Notes: a model not told the origin generated them from the letters alone. A stretch of 64,000 bases of DNA from Sphingobacteriales bacterium 44-15 (GCA_001899685.1 MKWG01000024.1:1-64000); one strand, 5' to 3'. Counted from the stretch's first letter, positions 7,837-20,902 are shown. Numbers and translations are program-made.

Positions 7837-8040
7837 TTACCAGCCTTGTTTTGCTATCCCGGCCTGGATGGCGGCCAGCGCTTTGGCTTCCCCTAAGAGT
7901 GTGGTGAGTTTATTTCCTTTACCATCATGTCCCTGCGCCATATAAGCGCCTTTGGAGGTTTTGGTGATCACTGCATCCTGGATAGGAACGTTTTTCTCTT
8001 TTGTCTTTACGTTATATGCTGTTAAAGTTAGGTCTGACAT
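7837..8040 (-). CDS. Small conserved-looking hypothetical protein (67 aa)
   Basis: A 67-residue protein beginning MSDLTLTAYNVKTKEKNVPI and ending QAGIAKQGW. It has no signal peptide, no membrane segment and no cysteine. The composition is ordinary and the frame starts with ATG and ends cleanly just beyond repeat array 2. I do not recognise a named family. It lies 95 bp downstream of gyrB on the same strand and could be cotranscribed. No function can be assigned. Confidence 0.7.
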   Translation of the reverse strand: MSDLTLTAYNVKTKEKNVPIQDAVITKTSKGAYMAQGHDGKGNKLTTLLGEAKALAAIQAGIAKQGW

Positions 8041-8135
8041 GATCTCGTATTTTATTAATTATTAATAATGAACTAATTACGATACTGGAAGCATCGAAGA
8101 TAATAATAATTCTATAGTAGTAATGCTAAAGTTAT

Positions 8136-10136
<2,001 letters not shown>

Positions 10137-10165
10137 TCACTTTTTTCTGGTCAAAAAATATTCTG

Positions 10166-10196
10166 CAAATGTACTGCAATTGAGCGGTATGGGCAA
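10166..10196 (-). promoter_or_regulatory. gyrB promoter: TTG (-33) and TACATTTG (-7)
   Basis: On the minus strand TTG (10196-10194) is followed after 20 nt by TACATTTG (10173-10166), both elements of the Bacteroidota housekeeping promoter at the usual spacing. The predicted 5' UTR is ~40 nt. This is the best-formed promoter I found in the window. Confidence 0.65.
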
Positions 10197-10202
10197 TTTT
10201 TG

Positions 10203-10265
10203 ATCGTGAAAGGTGAGATGTCAGGCGTGAAAATCTCACCGCTCACTTTTCACCTCTCACGTCTC
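10203..10265. repeat. Inverted GTGANNN heptamer repeat in the gyrB-araC divergent gap
   Basis: The left half reads GTGAAAG, GTGAGAT and the right half reads back as complementary TCAC heptamers. This is the one copy lying between two divergent starts, so a purely terminator role does not explain the family. Confidence 0.75.
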
Positions 10266-10300
10266 TCTCTTCTGTCATAAACTTGTCATTAATACAATGA

Positions 10301-10333
10301 TTGTCAAACAAGAGGTTAAACACAGTATATTTG
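10301..10333 (+). promoter_or_regulatory. Promoter of the AraC-type regulator: TTG (-33) and TATATTTG (-7)
   Basis: TTG at 10301-10303 and TATATTTG at 10326-10333 are 22 nt apart. The -7 box lies 9 nt before the ATG at 10343. An in-frame TTG at 10301 could give a longer protein, but it coincides with the promoter, so it is not used as a start. Confidence 0.6.
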
Positions 10334-10342
10334 CGGATTCTT

Positions 10343-11284
10343 ATGGCAAGGATACCCGATATACTGGAAATAGCACAGAAACGTCCTGTAATGGCAGATG
10401 ATCTTGAGCTCGTTGAAGAAAAGGAGCGGGTTACGCCGGGCGCGGTGCAATATGTTATCCGGCGGTATCGCAAGCAGCCGGATTGGAGCTTTGAAGACAC
10501 CGGCGTATTAAATTACCAGTACAGGAAGAGCAGTGAATCCGCCCCTACGCTGGAGCTGAAATTTTGCATTGCAGGAAATGTGTATTGCAATGGCAGAAAT
10601 TTTGAGTGCGAAGGATGCAAAGCCGGTATCTCGAAAAACTGCTCGGCAAAGGAAGAGACCATGGATGTGATGAGCTTTACATTCTATCCCGAACATTTGC
10701 AGCAGTACCTGAATGCACACCGCAGCTCGGGATTCACCAATCAGGTCTTATCTTTCAACCATACTTCCTCTTTTGCAAAGATACTCCCGCTCTGCAGCCG
10801 CACCAGGATGGTGCTGGAAGGGCTCCTGAATAATACTTATACGGAAAGCCTGGAAAATATCTACATCAATGCACAGACCCAGATGCTGCTCTTATACAGC
10901 CTGGAATGCATGCTGGGCGAAAAAGAAGAGGATGTTACCTTTAGCTGTAAATTCCTTGCCAACGATACAGACCGCGATAAGATCATCAATGCAAGGGATA
11001 TCCTGCTGAAGCATATAGGAGAGCCTATCACCATCAAGGAGCTGAGCCGTAAAGTGGCTATCAATGAGTGCTACCTGAAAAAGGGGTTCAAAGAGATCTT
11101 CGGCACTACCATTTTCGATTTTTACCAAAGCCAGCGGATGGAACATGCCAAGTACCTCCTCTACGAAAAGGGGCTCAGCGTAACGGATGTATCCCTGATG
11201 CTCGGGTATTCTTCCATCTCTCATTTTTCTACCGCCTTTAAGAAGCATACGGGGCTTAAGCCCTGCGAGCTGCTGTTCCGCTGA
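10343..11284 (+). CDS. AraC/XylS-family regulator with an N-terminal cysteine cluster
   Basis: A 313-residue protein. The C-terminal ~100 residues are the double helix-turn-helix of AraC proteins (IKELSRKVAINECYLKKGFK, then GLSVTDVSLMLGYSSISHFS, ending HTGLKP). The N-terminal part carries five cysteines in ~26 residues with spacing C-x6-C-x6-C-x2-C-x7-C (about residues 75-100), a likely metal, Fe-S or heme ligand set. It sits upstream of and codirectional with the heme cluster, which makes heme or iron sensing plausible (inference). PchR-like siderophore regulators are the nearest type by eye. The start was chosen from the promoter position. Confidence 0.85.
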   Translation: MARIPDILEIAQKRPVMADDLELVEEKERVTPGAVQYVIRRYRKQPDWSFEDTGVLNYQYRKSSESAPTLELKFCIAGNVYCNGRNFECEGCKAGISKNCSAKEETMDVMSFTFYPEHLQQYLNAHRSSGFTNQVLSFNHTSSFAKILPLCSRTRMVLEGLLNNTYTESLENIYINAQTQMLLLYSLECMLGEKEEDVTFSCKFLANDTDRDKIINARDILLKHIGEPITIKELSRKVAINECYLKKGFKEIFGTTIFDFYQSQRMEHAKYLLYEKGLSVTDVSLMLGYSSISHFSTAFKKHTGLKPCELLFR

Positions 11285-11400
11285 TCACGGCTGCTGTTAA
11301 GCCGGTCAAATTACATTCTGTATGATATCGTGAGGGGTGAGATGTGAAACGTGAAAGGGTAAAAGCGTGCTTCTGGTCCGGTCTTGCTGAGATAACCAGG

Positions 11401-11478
11401 TACAACAAAGCCACGGATGCACGAATGGGTTTTAATGTATTTATTCGTTCATTAGTGGCTATTTCTTCCTTTGTTGTA
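11401..11478. repeat. 78-bp palindromic element (empty form)
   Basis: It is bounded by TACAACAAAG and its perfect 10-bp inverse CTTTGTTGTA, with internal GCCAC/GTGGC pairing. A second copy of the same palindrome occurs around 21933-22160, where it is split by a 142-bp insertion; this copy shows the uninterrupted arrangement. Confidence 0.8.
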
Positions 11479-11739
11479 CAAGAGTGCAAGAATATTTAAT
11501 GGGAATGGCAAAAAATAAGAGAATGATGCTTTTGGAAGGGAATAGAATTTCGTCCTGAAGTTTCTTCTCACATCTCACGTTTCACATCTCACGTTTCACA
11601 TTTTGACATGCTAACCGTTTGCTGACCCAACCCACAGCCCATTCCTGACTTTAATCAGTTGATAACATGATTCTTTACGTTCCATCCAGACATGACGATA
11701 TTATGACAAAACACTGACGTAAACATGCCGGTTGTCCAT

Positions 11740-11747
11740 TACATTTG
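11740..11747 (+). promoter_or_regulatory. hemA -7 box TACATTTG
   Basis: An exact TAnnTTTG match 10 nt before the ATG at 11758. It decides the start: the ATG at 11725 lies upstream of the -7 box and would not be in the transcript. Confidence 0.65.
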
Positions 11748-11757
11748 CATCTCCCTT

Positions 11758-12990
11758 ATGAAGGATTTGACCCCATACGATATTTGCAGCGGATTAGACA
11801 GTTTTACTGTTATCGGCATCAATTACCACAAAGCCAATGCTGCAACCCGGAGCGACTTTGCTGTAAGCGCTTCAAAACTGGAGGTCATAACCCGGTCGGC
11901 AAAGCAACACCAGATCAATGATCTTATCGTATTATCTACCTGCAACAGGACAGAGCTGTATGGAACAGCCCCTGCAGCCGCTATGATCGGGTTTTTATGC
12001 TCGGCTACGCAAAACAGCAGCGCCGCGTTTGAAGATCTCGGGTATGTGCTGCATGGCATGGAAGCAGTTGATCATTTGTTCAGGGTAGCTGCCGGGCTGG
12101 ACTCCCAGATCATAGGCGACTATGAAATACTCATGCAATTAAAGAAGGCAGCGAGATACGCCAAAGAGAACGGATTGCTGGGTTCCCTGGCGGACCGCCT
12201 GGTCAATTTTGCGCTCCAAGCCTCCAAAAGGATCAAATCAGAAACGCAACTGAGCACCGGCACGGTATCTGTAGCCTATGCGGCGATAGAGGTGATAAGA
12301 GAAAAAGTAGCCGACATCCAGCACAAGAACGTGCTGCTGGTGGGAGCCGGAAAATTTGGATGCAACGTAGCCAGGAATATCCTCGAATATTTTCCGGGCG
12401 CTAATGTGAGCATCACCAACCGCACTCCCGTTAAGGCGGAAGATTTTGCCCGCGAAAATGGCATGCAGCCTGTTCCCTACGAGCAGTTAGCCCGGGCCTG
12501 CGATGAAGCGGACATACTCATCACCAGCACCAATGCCAATACATTTACTATACTTCCGGAATTCTTCACCGGCGGGAAACAGCGGCTTTTGTTAGACCTG
12601 TCTGTTCCCAAATGTATTGATCCTGCTGTGCAGCAAAGGGATGGTATCGTTTTAATGGATGTGGACCAGATATCAGCAATACTGGATAAAACTTTTGCTA
12701 AACGCAGGGCGGAAATTCCCAAAGCGCTTGCCATTATCAATGAAACGTTGAGTGAATTTGTGGAATGGCATAAAGTCTTCCTGCACCGTCATTTTCTCGG
12801 CCAGGTAAAAACCAAGCTGTATGAGCTGAGTGAAAGCGACTGCTGCGCAGCATCATTACAGCACGGAGAGAAAGATGTGATCATTCAGAAAGCAGTTAAA
12901 ACGCTTGCGGTTGACCTTCGCACACGAACTGCCAAAGGTTGTCAATATATTAATACGCTGCATGAATATCTTAAAATAAGCCATTCATAG
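11758..12990 (+). CDS. hemA: Glutamyl-tRNA reductase
   Basis: A 410-residue enzyme reducing glutamyl-tRNA to glutamate-1-semialdehyde, the first committed step of the C5 heme pathway. STCNRTELY holds the catalytic cysteine (~62), and AAGLDSQIIGDYEIL is the conserved segment before the NADPH domain (VLLVGAGKFGCNVARNI). The C-terminal dimerisation helix is present. Its partner HemL lies in the same cluster. It opens a tight plus-strand heme gene series. Confidence 0.95.
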   Translation: MKDLTPYDICSGLDSFTVIGINYHKANAATRSDFAVSASKLEVITRSAKQHQINDLIVLSTCNRTELYGTAPAAAMIGFLCSATQNSSAAFEDLGYVLHGMEAVDHLFRVAAGLDSQIIGDYEILMQLKKAARYAKENGLLGSLADRLVNFALQASKRIKSETQLSTGTVSVAYAAIEVIREKVADIQHKNVLLVGAGKFGCNVARNILEYFPGANVSITNRTPVKAEDFARENGMQPVPYEQLARACDEADILITSTNANTFTILPEFFTGGKQRLLLDLSVPKCIDPAVQQRDGIVLMDVDQISAILDKTFAKRRAEIPKALAIINETLSEFVEWHKVFLHRHFLGQVKTKLYELSESDCCAASLQHGEKDVIIQKAVKTLAVDLRTRTAKGCQYINTLHEYLKISHS

Positions 12991-13061
12991 CACAATATTC
13001 CTGCAACAAAATATTCATTTTTATTTCACCGGATTAATCTCCCGGTATATATTTTTATGCC

Positions 13062-14003
13062 ATGACCCAGGTAGTTAAAATAGGAACCCGCGACAGTGAG
13101 CTGGCGCTATGGCAGGCCAAAAAAGTTCAGTCTCTTTTGCAAGGACGGGGAATAGAGTCTGTTCTTGTGCATATAAAAAGCGAAGGCGATATTGACCTGT
13201 CCACACCTTTATACGAGATCGGCGTTCAGGGTATTTTTACCAAAACGCTTGATATCGCGCTCCTGCAAAACCGCATTGACATAGCAGTACATTCTTTCAA
13301 GGATGTGCCCACACAGCCGGCAAAAGGGCTCATCACCGCTGCGGTGCTGAAACGAGATGCGTATACGGATATACTGGTATTCAGGGGCGACAGGGAAGAT
13401 ACGCTTGCGGCGCTTGACCATGGTAGTGATGGCGCTGCGCTTACCATTGCCACGAGCAGCATCCGCAGGCGGGCGCAGTGGCTGCACCGCTACCCTCATC
13501 ACCGGATGGAAAATCTCCGGGGGAACGTAAATACAAGGCTGAAAAAGCTGGCAGAAAGCAACTGGCACGGCGCTATCTTTGCAGCGGCAGGGTTGGAAAG
13601 GATCGGTATAAGACCGGCGGGAAGCATTGATCTTACCTGGATGCTGCCTGCGCCTGCACAGGGAGCTGTAGCAGTTGCCTGCAGGGAAGACGATGAGCGG
13701 TTGAAACAAATATGCGCAGGCATCAATGATCATGATACGGCTGTATGTACCGGTGTGGAAAGAGATTTTCTTAGAACGTTAATGGGCGGATGCACTACGC
13801 CGATAAGTGCACTGGCAACCATAGAAAATGGAGAAGTTGTACTGAAAGGCAGCCTGCATTCCAAAGACGGCCGGCAAATGATCGGTGTGGAAAAACGTTC
13901 CGCCCTTTCCGGTGCAGCCGGTATCGGAAAAGAAGCAGGGGCAGAAGTGATGCAGCGCGGGGGAGATATAATAATTGAATCAATAAAGCATGGCGGCGAA
14001 TAA
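13062..14003 (+). CDS. hemC: Hydroxymethylbilane synthase (porphobilinogen deaminase)
   Basis: A 313-residue enzyme polymerising four porphobilinogens. The N-terminus KIGTRDSELALWQA, the segment IDIAVHSFKDVPT, and GNVNTRLKKL are diagnostic. LMGGCTTPISA carries the cysteine (~244) that binds the dipyrromethane cofactor. It starts 71 bp after hemA and overlaps hemD by 14 bp, so translation of the two is probably coupled. Confidence 0.96.
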   Translation: MTQVVKIGTRDSELALWQAKKVQSLLQGRGIESVLVHIKSEGDIDLSTPLYEIGVQGIFTKTLDIALLQNRIDIAVHSFKDVPTQPAKGLITAAVLKRDAYTDILVFRGDREDTLAALDHGSDGAALTIATSSIRRRAQWLHRYPHHRMENLRGNVNTRLKKLAESNWHGAIFAAAGLERIGIRPAGSIDLTWMLPAPAQGAVAVACREDDERLKQICAGINDHDTAVCTGVERDFLRTLMGGCTTPISALATIENGEVVLKGSLHSKDGRQMIGVEKRSALSGAAGIGKEAGAEVMQRGGDIIIESIKHGGE

Positions 14004-14703
14004 TATCCATATTTTGTCAACGAGGTTTCTGAACGAAGAGCTGGTAGAAAAAGCGGCCCTGCAGGATATTTATATAGATGCTGAAGCATTTATTCAAAAC
14101 ATACCCGACGTACCTGCCGAAACGGCTGACGTTATCTCTGCGCTGAGCCGGGAACCGGTAACGGCAGTGTTTACAAGCATCCATGCAGTGGAAGTGGTGA
14201 AAAGTGAGCTGGGAAATATACCGCCATGGGATATCTTTTGCACCGGCGGCGCAACGAAAGATGCATTGCTTGATATTTTCGAGGAACCTTCTGTAATAGC
14301 CACAGCAAAAAACGCAAGCAGTCTGGCCGAAAAGATCCTGCAGCACAGGGATATCAAAAAAGTGGTTTTCTTCTGCGGTAAGCAACGCCTGAATGATCTC
14401 CCCGAAACGCTCCTGGCAAATGGTGTAGCAGTGCAGGAAATAATTGTGTACCAAACTGTGGGCACTCCCAAAACGATCCATAAAAATTATAACGGCATCC
14501 TGTTTTTCAGCCCCAGCGGGGTACATAGCTTTTTTTCAACCAACACTATTCCGCTGGGCATTGTCATTTTCTCCATAGGAAAAACCACAACAGCTACTGT
14601 AGAGTCGTATTGCAGTAACCCGGTGATCACCAGCCAGTGGCCCGGGGAAGCCAACCTTGTAGAGCTGGCGATTGACTACTTTAAAAAACCGGTTGAGTCA
14701 TAA
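13990..14703 (+). CDS. hemD: Uroporphyrinogen-III synthase
   Basis: A 237-residue protein. HemD sequences are poorly conserved, so the call leans on context: it overlaps hemC by 14 bp and precedes hemE by 12 bp. It does show the two-domain HemD layout and typical segments such as IFCTGGATKDALLD, VVFFCGKQRLNDLPETL, VYQTVGTP and ILFFSPSGVHSFF. It would cyclise hydroxymethylbilane to uroporphyrinogen III. Its start ATG lies within the last codons of hemC. Confidence 0.88.
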   Translation: MAANNIHILSTRFLNEELVEKAALQDIYIDAEAFIQNIPDVPAETADVISALSREPVTAVFTSIHAVEVVKSELGNIPPWDIFCTGGATKDALLDIFEEPSVIATAKNASSLAEKILQHRDIKKVVFFCGKQRLNDLPETLLANGVAVQEIIVYQTVGTPKTIHKNYNGILFFSPSGVHSFFSTNTIPLGIVIFSIGKTTTATVESYCSNPVITSQWPGEANLVELAIDYFKKPVES

Positions 14704-14715
14704 TAAGCGTATAGC

Positions 14716-15756
14716 ATGAAAAATGATTTATTATTAAGAGCACTGAGAGGAGAAACAACGGAGCGCCCACCGGTATGGATGATGCGCCAGGCCGGGAGAT
14801 ACCTGCCGGAATATATGGCGCTGCGGGAGAAATACGGTTTTTTTGAACGCTGCCAGACGCCTGGGCTTGCATGTGAGATCACCCTGCAACCTGTTGATAT
14901 CATTGGCGTGGATGCGGCCATCCTGTTTTCGGATATACTGGTGGTGCCGCAGGCAATGGGGCTCGAAGTGCAACTGGTAGAGTCGAAAGGTCCCGTGCTC
15001 CCTGATCCGATCAAAACAGAGCAGGATCTGCAGAGAATAACCATACCCGATGTTCACGAAAAGCTGCAATATGTTTTTGACGCCGTTTCGCTGATAAAAA
15101 AAGAACTGGACGGGAGAGTGCCGCTTATCGGCTTTGCGGGCGCACCGTGGACAATACTCTGCTATATGGTGCAGGGTAAGGGCAGCAAGACCTTTGATGA
15201 GGCCAAAGCATTTTGCTATACGCAGCCGGAGCTGGCGCACCGGCTTTTGCACATGATCACGGAAACTACCATTGCCTACCTGAAAGCGCAGATCAAAGCA
15301 GGCGCAGATACCGTGCAGATCTTTGACAGTTGGGGCGGATTGCTCGGCCCCGGAGATTTTGAAAACATCTCTTTGCAATATATCCGCAGGATAGTAACAG
15401 CGATCAACGGGGAAGTGCCGGTGATCATTTTTGCCAAAGGCGCCTGGCATTCGCTGGAGAGCATGGCGGCGACCGGCGCTGCAGGCCTCGGTATTGACTG
15501 GTGTATACGGCCGGAAATGGCAAGACAGCTTTCCGGTAATGACATAACGCTGCAGGGGAATTTTGACCCGGCAAAATTGCTGTCGCCTGTACCTGTTATA
15601 AAAAAGGAAGTGACACAAATGCTGCACGCTTTCGGCAACCGGCGGTATATAGCCAACCTGGGGCATGGTATATTACCCAATGTGCCCGTTGACCATGCAA
15701 GGGCATTTGTAGATACGGTAAAAGAATGGGAGTATGCTCCGGTAAATGCAAATTAG
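14716..15756 (+). CDS. hemE: Uroporphyrinogen decarboxylase
   Basis: A 346-residue enzyme removing four carboxyl groups to give coproporphyrinogen III. The N-terminal signature [17 protein letters not shown] is exact for the family, and [20 protein letters not shown] and [14 protein letters not shown] are further conserved segments. It lies 12 bp after hemD. A 225-bp gap with an inverted repeat separates it from hemF. Confidence 0.97.
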   Translation: MKNDLLLRALRGETTERPPVWMMRQAGRYLPEYMALREKYGFFERCQTPGLACEITLQPVDIIGVDAAILFSDILVVPQAMGLEVQLVESKGPVLPDPIKTEQDLQRITIPDVHEKLQYVFDAVSLIKKELDGRVPLIGFAGAPWTILCYMVQGKGSKTFDEAKAFCYTQPELAHRLLHMITETTIAYLKAQIKAGADTVQIFDSWGGLLGPGDFENISLQYIRRIVTAINGEVPVIIFAKGAWHSLESMAATGAAGLGIDWCIRPEMARQLSGNDITLQGNFDPAKLLSPVPVIKKEVTQMLHAFGNRRYIANLGHGILPNVPVDHARAFVDTVKEWEYAPVNAN

Positions 15757-15840
15757 AGAGGGCTGTTCGGCTTGGGGGGATGCATTTCAAATTATCCGAG
15801 CAGGCACGCCAGCAAAACATGGAATATACCCATTATATTT

Positions 15841-15929
15841 CTTTGTGGTCTTTGTGAAAAACTTTGTATTTCCTTTGCGGTAAAATATAACCGCAAAGCA
15901 CGCTAAGAAATTACGCAAAGGGCACAAAG
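15841..15929. repeat. Inverted repeat of CTTTGCG-type heptamers between hemE and hemF
   Basis: Two ~40-bp arms, perfect over the central CTTTGCGGT/ACCGCAAAG (15873-15881 and 15890-15898), are separated by AAAATATA. The arms consist of degenerate 7-nt units related to the GC-rich block of the ~120-bp arrays. It could terminate or attenuate the hem transcript, but it has no T-run. Confidence 0.8.
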
Positions 15930-15981
15930 CCGGACTAAAAGGTTTTTACATTTGAAAAATAATTTAGAATAAAAAAGAAAC

Positions 15982-17897
<1,916 letters not shown>

Positions 17898-17902
17898 GAG
17901 AG

Positions 17903-17926
17903 GTGAATGGGCAATGGTGAATGGTG
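17903..17926 (+). repeat. Left arm of a 24-bp inverted repeat flanking the IVP gene
   Basis: It pairs with 18381-18404 at 22 of 24 positions. It is made of GTGAATG/GGCAATG/GTGAATG heptamers of the dispersed family and starts 5 bp after the hemB stop. Confidence 0.8.
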
Positions 17927-17998
17927 AATAGTTGCAAAATGGAGCGTAAATGTAAAACGATTATTTTGCGGATATTTCCTCATCTAAAAATATAACCT

Positions 17999-18364
17999 AT
18001 GTTTCTCAAACTCAATCACCAAAAGTTAGAAGTATATACCTATTCGAGATCACTTACATTAGCCTGTTACAAACTTACAAAAGCGTTACCGGCAGAGGAA
18101 AGATTCGGAATGATTTCTCAAATAAGAAGAGCTGCATTGTCAGTACACCTTAATATCGCAGAGGGCGCTTCCAAAAAATCTGAAGTAGAACGAAGAAGAT
18201 ATTATGAAATTTCAAGAGGCTCGATCGTAGAAGTGGATGCAGCATTAGATATAGCCAACGATTTACAATATTTGAATAACATTGATATGAAAGATTTAGA
18301 AGAAAAGATGATCAAAACATTTAAACTGTTGACAGGTTTAATATTATCCTGCTCAAAGCATTAA
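17999..18364 (+). CDS. Four-helix-bundle protein (23S rRNA IVP/S23 family)
   Basis: A 121-residue helical protein of the family first found inside 23S rRNA intervening sequences (TIGR02436-like): [20 protein letters not shown], then [21 protein letters not shown], then [19 protein letters not shown]. The function is unknown. It stands alone here, inserted between hemB and hemL, is visibly more A+T-rich than its neighbours, and is flanked by inverted heptamer repeats at 17903-17926 and 18381-18404. Together these suggest a mobilised cassette rather than a heme gene. Confidence 0.92.
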   Translation: MFLKLNHQKLEVYTYSRSLTLACYKLTKALPAEERFGMISQIRRAALSVHLNIAEGASKKSEVERRRYYEISRGSIVEVDAALDIANDLQYLNNIDMKDLEEKMIKTFKLLTGLILSCSKH

Positions 18365-18380
18365 TAGAATGCCTGTCATT

Positions 18381-18404
18381 CACTATTCACCATTGCCTAT
18401 TCAC
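18381..18404 (-). repeat. Right arm of the inverted repeat flanking the IVP gene
   Basis: Inverse of 17903-17926 with two mismatches. Further TCAC heptamers continue to the hemL start at 18421, so the repeat also forms the hemL leader. Confidence 0.8.
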
Positions 18405-18420
18405 TATTTACTCATTCACC

Positions 18421-19695
18421 ATGATCTACCAGTCCAGCAAATCCTTATTCGAACGCGCGCAGCGCTCCATTCCGGGCGGTGTAAATTCCCCGGTGCGCGC
18501 CTTTAAAAGTGTAGGCGGCACACCGCTGTTCATCACCAGAGCCAAAGGAGCATACCTGTATGATGCCGATGGCAACGAGTATATAGACTTCATCAACTCA
18601 TGGGGTCCTATGATACTGGGGCATGCTTATGAGCCTGTGATAAAAGCCATACAGGAGAGAGCAGCTTTATCCACCTCTTTCGGTGCGCCCACCGAGCTGG
18701 AGATTGAAATAGCCGAGCTCATCAAGAGTATAGCCCCCGGTATAGATCTTATCAGGATGGTCAGCAGCGGCACCGAAGCCTGTATGAGCGCTATCCGGCT
18801 GGCGCGCGGCTATACAGGGAAAAACAAATTTATAAAGTTTGAAGGCTGTTATCATGGTCATGCCGATTGTTTCCTGGTAAAAGCCGGAAGCGGGGTTGCT
18901 ACCTTCAACATCCAGGCTGTACCGGGAGTAACCGCAGGCGTATCGGCTGATACACTTACCTGCGCCTATAATGATATCGAAGCGGTTGAACAACTGGTGA
19001 AGGAGCATACCAATGAGATTGCCGCCATCATTATAGAACCGGTGGCGGGGAACATGGGTTGCATACTGCCGGGCAGTAATTATCTTGAGGCTTTGCGCAA
19101 AATATGCGACAGGGAGCATATCCTCCTCATTTTTGATGAGGTAATGACCGGCTTCAGGCTTGCACCCGGTGGCGCACAGGAGAAATTCAATATAAAAGCT
19201 GATATAGTCACCTATGGAAAGATCATCGGCGCAGGTATGCCGGTAGGCGCATTTGCCGCCAGGCGGGAAATCATGCAGCATATTGCTCCCCTGGGCAGTG
19301 TATACCAGGCAGGCACTTTGAGCGGTAATCCATTAGCCATGGTCGCAGGGTTTACGCTGCTTAAAACATTAAAAGATACTCCCGGCATTTATGGGGAGCT
19401 GGAAGCCAAAGGAGCGTACCTGGAAAAAGGATTGCGTGAAGTATTGGAGAAGAAAGGGTTTCCTGTATGGGTCAACCGGATGGGCAGCATGATCAGCGTA
19501 CATTTCAGCAGCCATGAGGTAAAAGATTTTGCCAGCGCCTCCGCTGCCGATATTGCAACTTTTAATAAATTTTTTCACCATATGTTAGATTCCGGCGTAT
19601 ATTTGCCGCCATCTGCATTTGAATCCTGGTTTATCAGTAATGCCATTTCCTATCAAGACCTGGACCGTACCATCAGCGCTGCGTCCCGTTTTTGA
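18421..19695 (+). CDS. hemL: Glutamate-1-semialdehyde 2,1-aminomutase
   Basis: A 424-residue PLP enzyme converting glutamate-1-semialdehyde to 5-aminolevulinate. [11 protein letters not shown] at the N-terminus is diagnostic. FDEVMTGFR and [16 protein letters not shown] place the PLP lysine at ~267, and [11 protein letters not shown] is also conserved. It completes the C5 route with HemA. It is separated from hemB by the IVP insertion and from hemH by 71 bp with a perfect hairpin. Confidence 0.97.
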   Translation: MIYQSSKSLFERAQRSIPGGVNSPVRAFKSVGGTPLFITRAKGAYLYDADGNEYIDFINSWGPMILGHAYEPVIKAIQERAALSTSFGAPTELEIEIAELIKSIAPGIDLIRMVSSGTEACMSAIRLARGYTGKNKFIKFEGCYHGHADCFLVKAGSGVATFNIQAVPGVTAGVSADTLTCAYNDIEAVEQLVKEHTNEIAAIIIEPVAGNMGCILPGSNYLEALRKICDREHILLIFDEVMTGFRLAPGGAQEKFNIKADIVTYGKIIGAGMPVGAFAARREIMQHIAPLGSVYQAGTLSGNPLAMVAGFTLLKTLKDTPGIYGELEAKGAYLEKGLREVLEKKGFPVWVNRMGSMISVHFSSHEVKDFASASAADIATFNKFFHHMLDSGVYLPPSAFESWFISNAISYQDLDRTISAASRF

Positions 19696-19709
19696 TCCAT
19701 AATATCGGT

Positions 19710-19732
19710 AAAGGTCACCAACAGTGACCTTT
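19710..19732. terminator. Perfect 9-bp hairpin between hemL and hemH
   Basis: AAAGGTCAC (19710-19718), loop CAACA, GTGACCTTT (19724-19732), followed by only a short T-run. It could be an intrinsic terminator or attenuator limiting hemH expression from the upstream genes. Confidence 0.6.
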
Positions 19733-19766
19733 TGCCATTTATAAGAAAGTATAATCAACCTTTAAG

Positions 19767-20819
19767 ATGAATGCTTCCACCAAGCGGGGGATATTATTAA
19801 TGAATCTTGGCTCTCCCGATTCTACTGAAGTAAAAGACGTCCGGAAATACCTGATGGAGTTTTTAATGGACGAAAGAGTGATTGACAAACCCTACCTGCT
19901 GCGCCTGTTGCTGGTGGGTGGGATCATCGTGCCTTTCCGTGCGCCAAAATCTGCCGAAGCATACAGGCAGATCTGGACAAAAGAAGGCTCACCCCTCATA
20001 GTACTTACACAACAACTGCAGCAGGCGGTGCAGGAGAAGATCCCTGAGCCGGTTGAAATTGCCATGCGGTATGGCAATCCTACGGTAGAATACGGATTGG
20101 ATGCGCTGATGAAAAAAGTGCCGGGGCTGGAAGAAGTAATAGCCGTGCCATTGTATCCGCACTTTGCCATGTCTTCTTACGAAACAGCGGTAGAACATGC
20201 CAAAGCCGTTCACAGCAAAAAAAGATATCCCTTCAGGCTTACTTTTATCAAACCTTTTTACAATGAGCCGCGGTATATTAATGCCCTTGCAGACAGCATG
20301 AGGCCCTTTGTGAGCGGAGATTATGATCATATACTCTTCAGCTATCACGGCGTTCCTGCAAGGCATATCACCAAATCCGATATTACAGGCAGCCATCGTG
20401 AGGAATCTCCGACCTGCTGCGATGTGGTATCGTCCGCACCTGCATTTTGCTATCGCCACCAGTGCTTTATCACCACAAAGCTGGTAACTGAAAAGCTGGG
20501 CATCCCTGCAAATAAATACAGCGTTTCCTTCCAGTCCCGCCTGGGCAAAGGATGGCTGGAACCCTTTACGGATATACGTTTGGAAGAAATGCCGAAAGAA
20601 GGAATAAAGAAGCTGCTGATCCTCTGCCCCGCTTTTGTGAGCGACTGTCTTGAAACCCTCGAAGAAATAGCTATGAGAGGTAAAGAGACTTTTATGGAAG
20701 CCGGCGGTGAATCTTTTACTTTTATTCCCTGCTTAAATGTCCATCCTTTATGGACGGAAACCTTAGCTTCGTGGATAAAGGAATACGATAATGGCGATGC
20801 AGGCATGGTGCTGCAGTAA
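19767..20819 (+). CDS. hemH: Ferrochelatase
   Basis: A 350-residue enzyme inserting Fe2+ into protoporphyrin IX. GILLMNLGSPDS at the N-terminus, SYHGVPARH with the active-site histidine, SFQSRLGKGWLEPFT and PAFVSDCLETLEEI are diagnostic. No N- or C-terminal membrane segment is visible. It ends the heme cluster. A protoporphyrinogen oxidase gene (hemG, hemJ or hemY) is not in the window, so that step must be encoded elsewhere. Confidence 0.97.
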   Translation: MNASTKRGILLMNLGSPDSTEVKDVRKYLMEFLMDERVIDKPYLLRLLLVGGIIVPFRAPKSAEAYRQIWTKEGSPLIVLTQQLQQAVQEKIPEPVEIAMRYGNPTVEYGLDALMKKVPGLEEVIAVPLYPHFAMSSYETAVEHAKAVHSKKRYPFRLTFIKPFYNEPRYINALADSMRPFVSGDYDHILFSYHGVPARHITKSDITGSHREESPTCCDVVSSAPAFCYRHQCFITTKLVTEKLGIPANKYSVSFQSRLGKGWLEPFTDIRLEEMPKEGIKKLLILCPAFVSDCLETLEEIAMRGKETFMEAGGESFTFIPCLNVHPLWTETLASWIKEYDNGDAGMVLQ

Positions 20820-20846
20820 TTTAATAGTGTTGCGTTAACGTCAAAT

Positions 20847-20902
20847 GTGAGAGGCGAGACGTGAGAGGTGAAATGTGAAAGGTGAGACGTGAGACGTGAA
20901 AG
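20847..20902. repeat. Eight uninterrupted GTGANNN-type heptamers
   Basis: Eight consecutive 7-mers in perfect register, seven starting GTGA and one GCGA (examples GTGAGAG, GTGAAAT, GTGAGAC). This is the clearest proof of the 7-nt phase. Complementary TATCGTTTCTC-type sequence follows to ~20940, so a partial inverted arrangement is present. It lies between hemH and rsgA. Confidence 0.9.

Larger units (their letters stand above)
11285..11757. other. araC-hemA intergenic region
   Basis: A 473-bp gap with no gene. It holds a short GTGANNN repeat at ~11337-11360, the palindromic element at 11401-11478, a second TCAC-type heptamer tract at ~11570-11605, and the hemA promoter at its right end. Confidence 0.7.

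Noticed and set aside
7469-7896. Frames of 60-108 aa across array 2
   Set aside because: Same cause as in array 1: stop-poor repeat sequence read in several registers.
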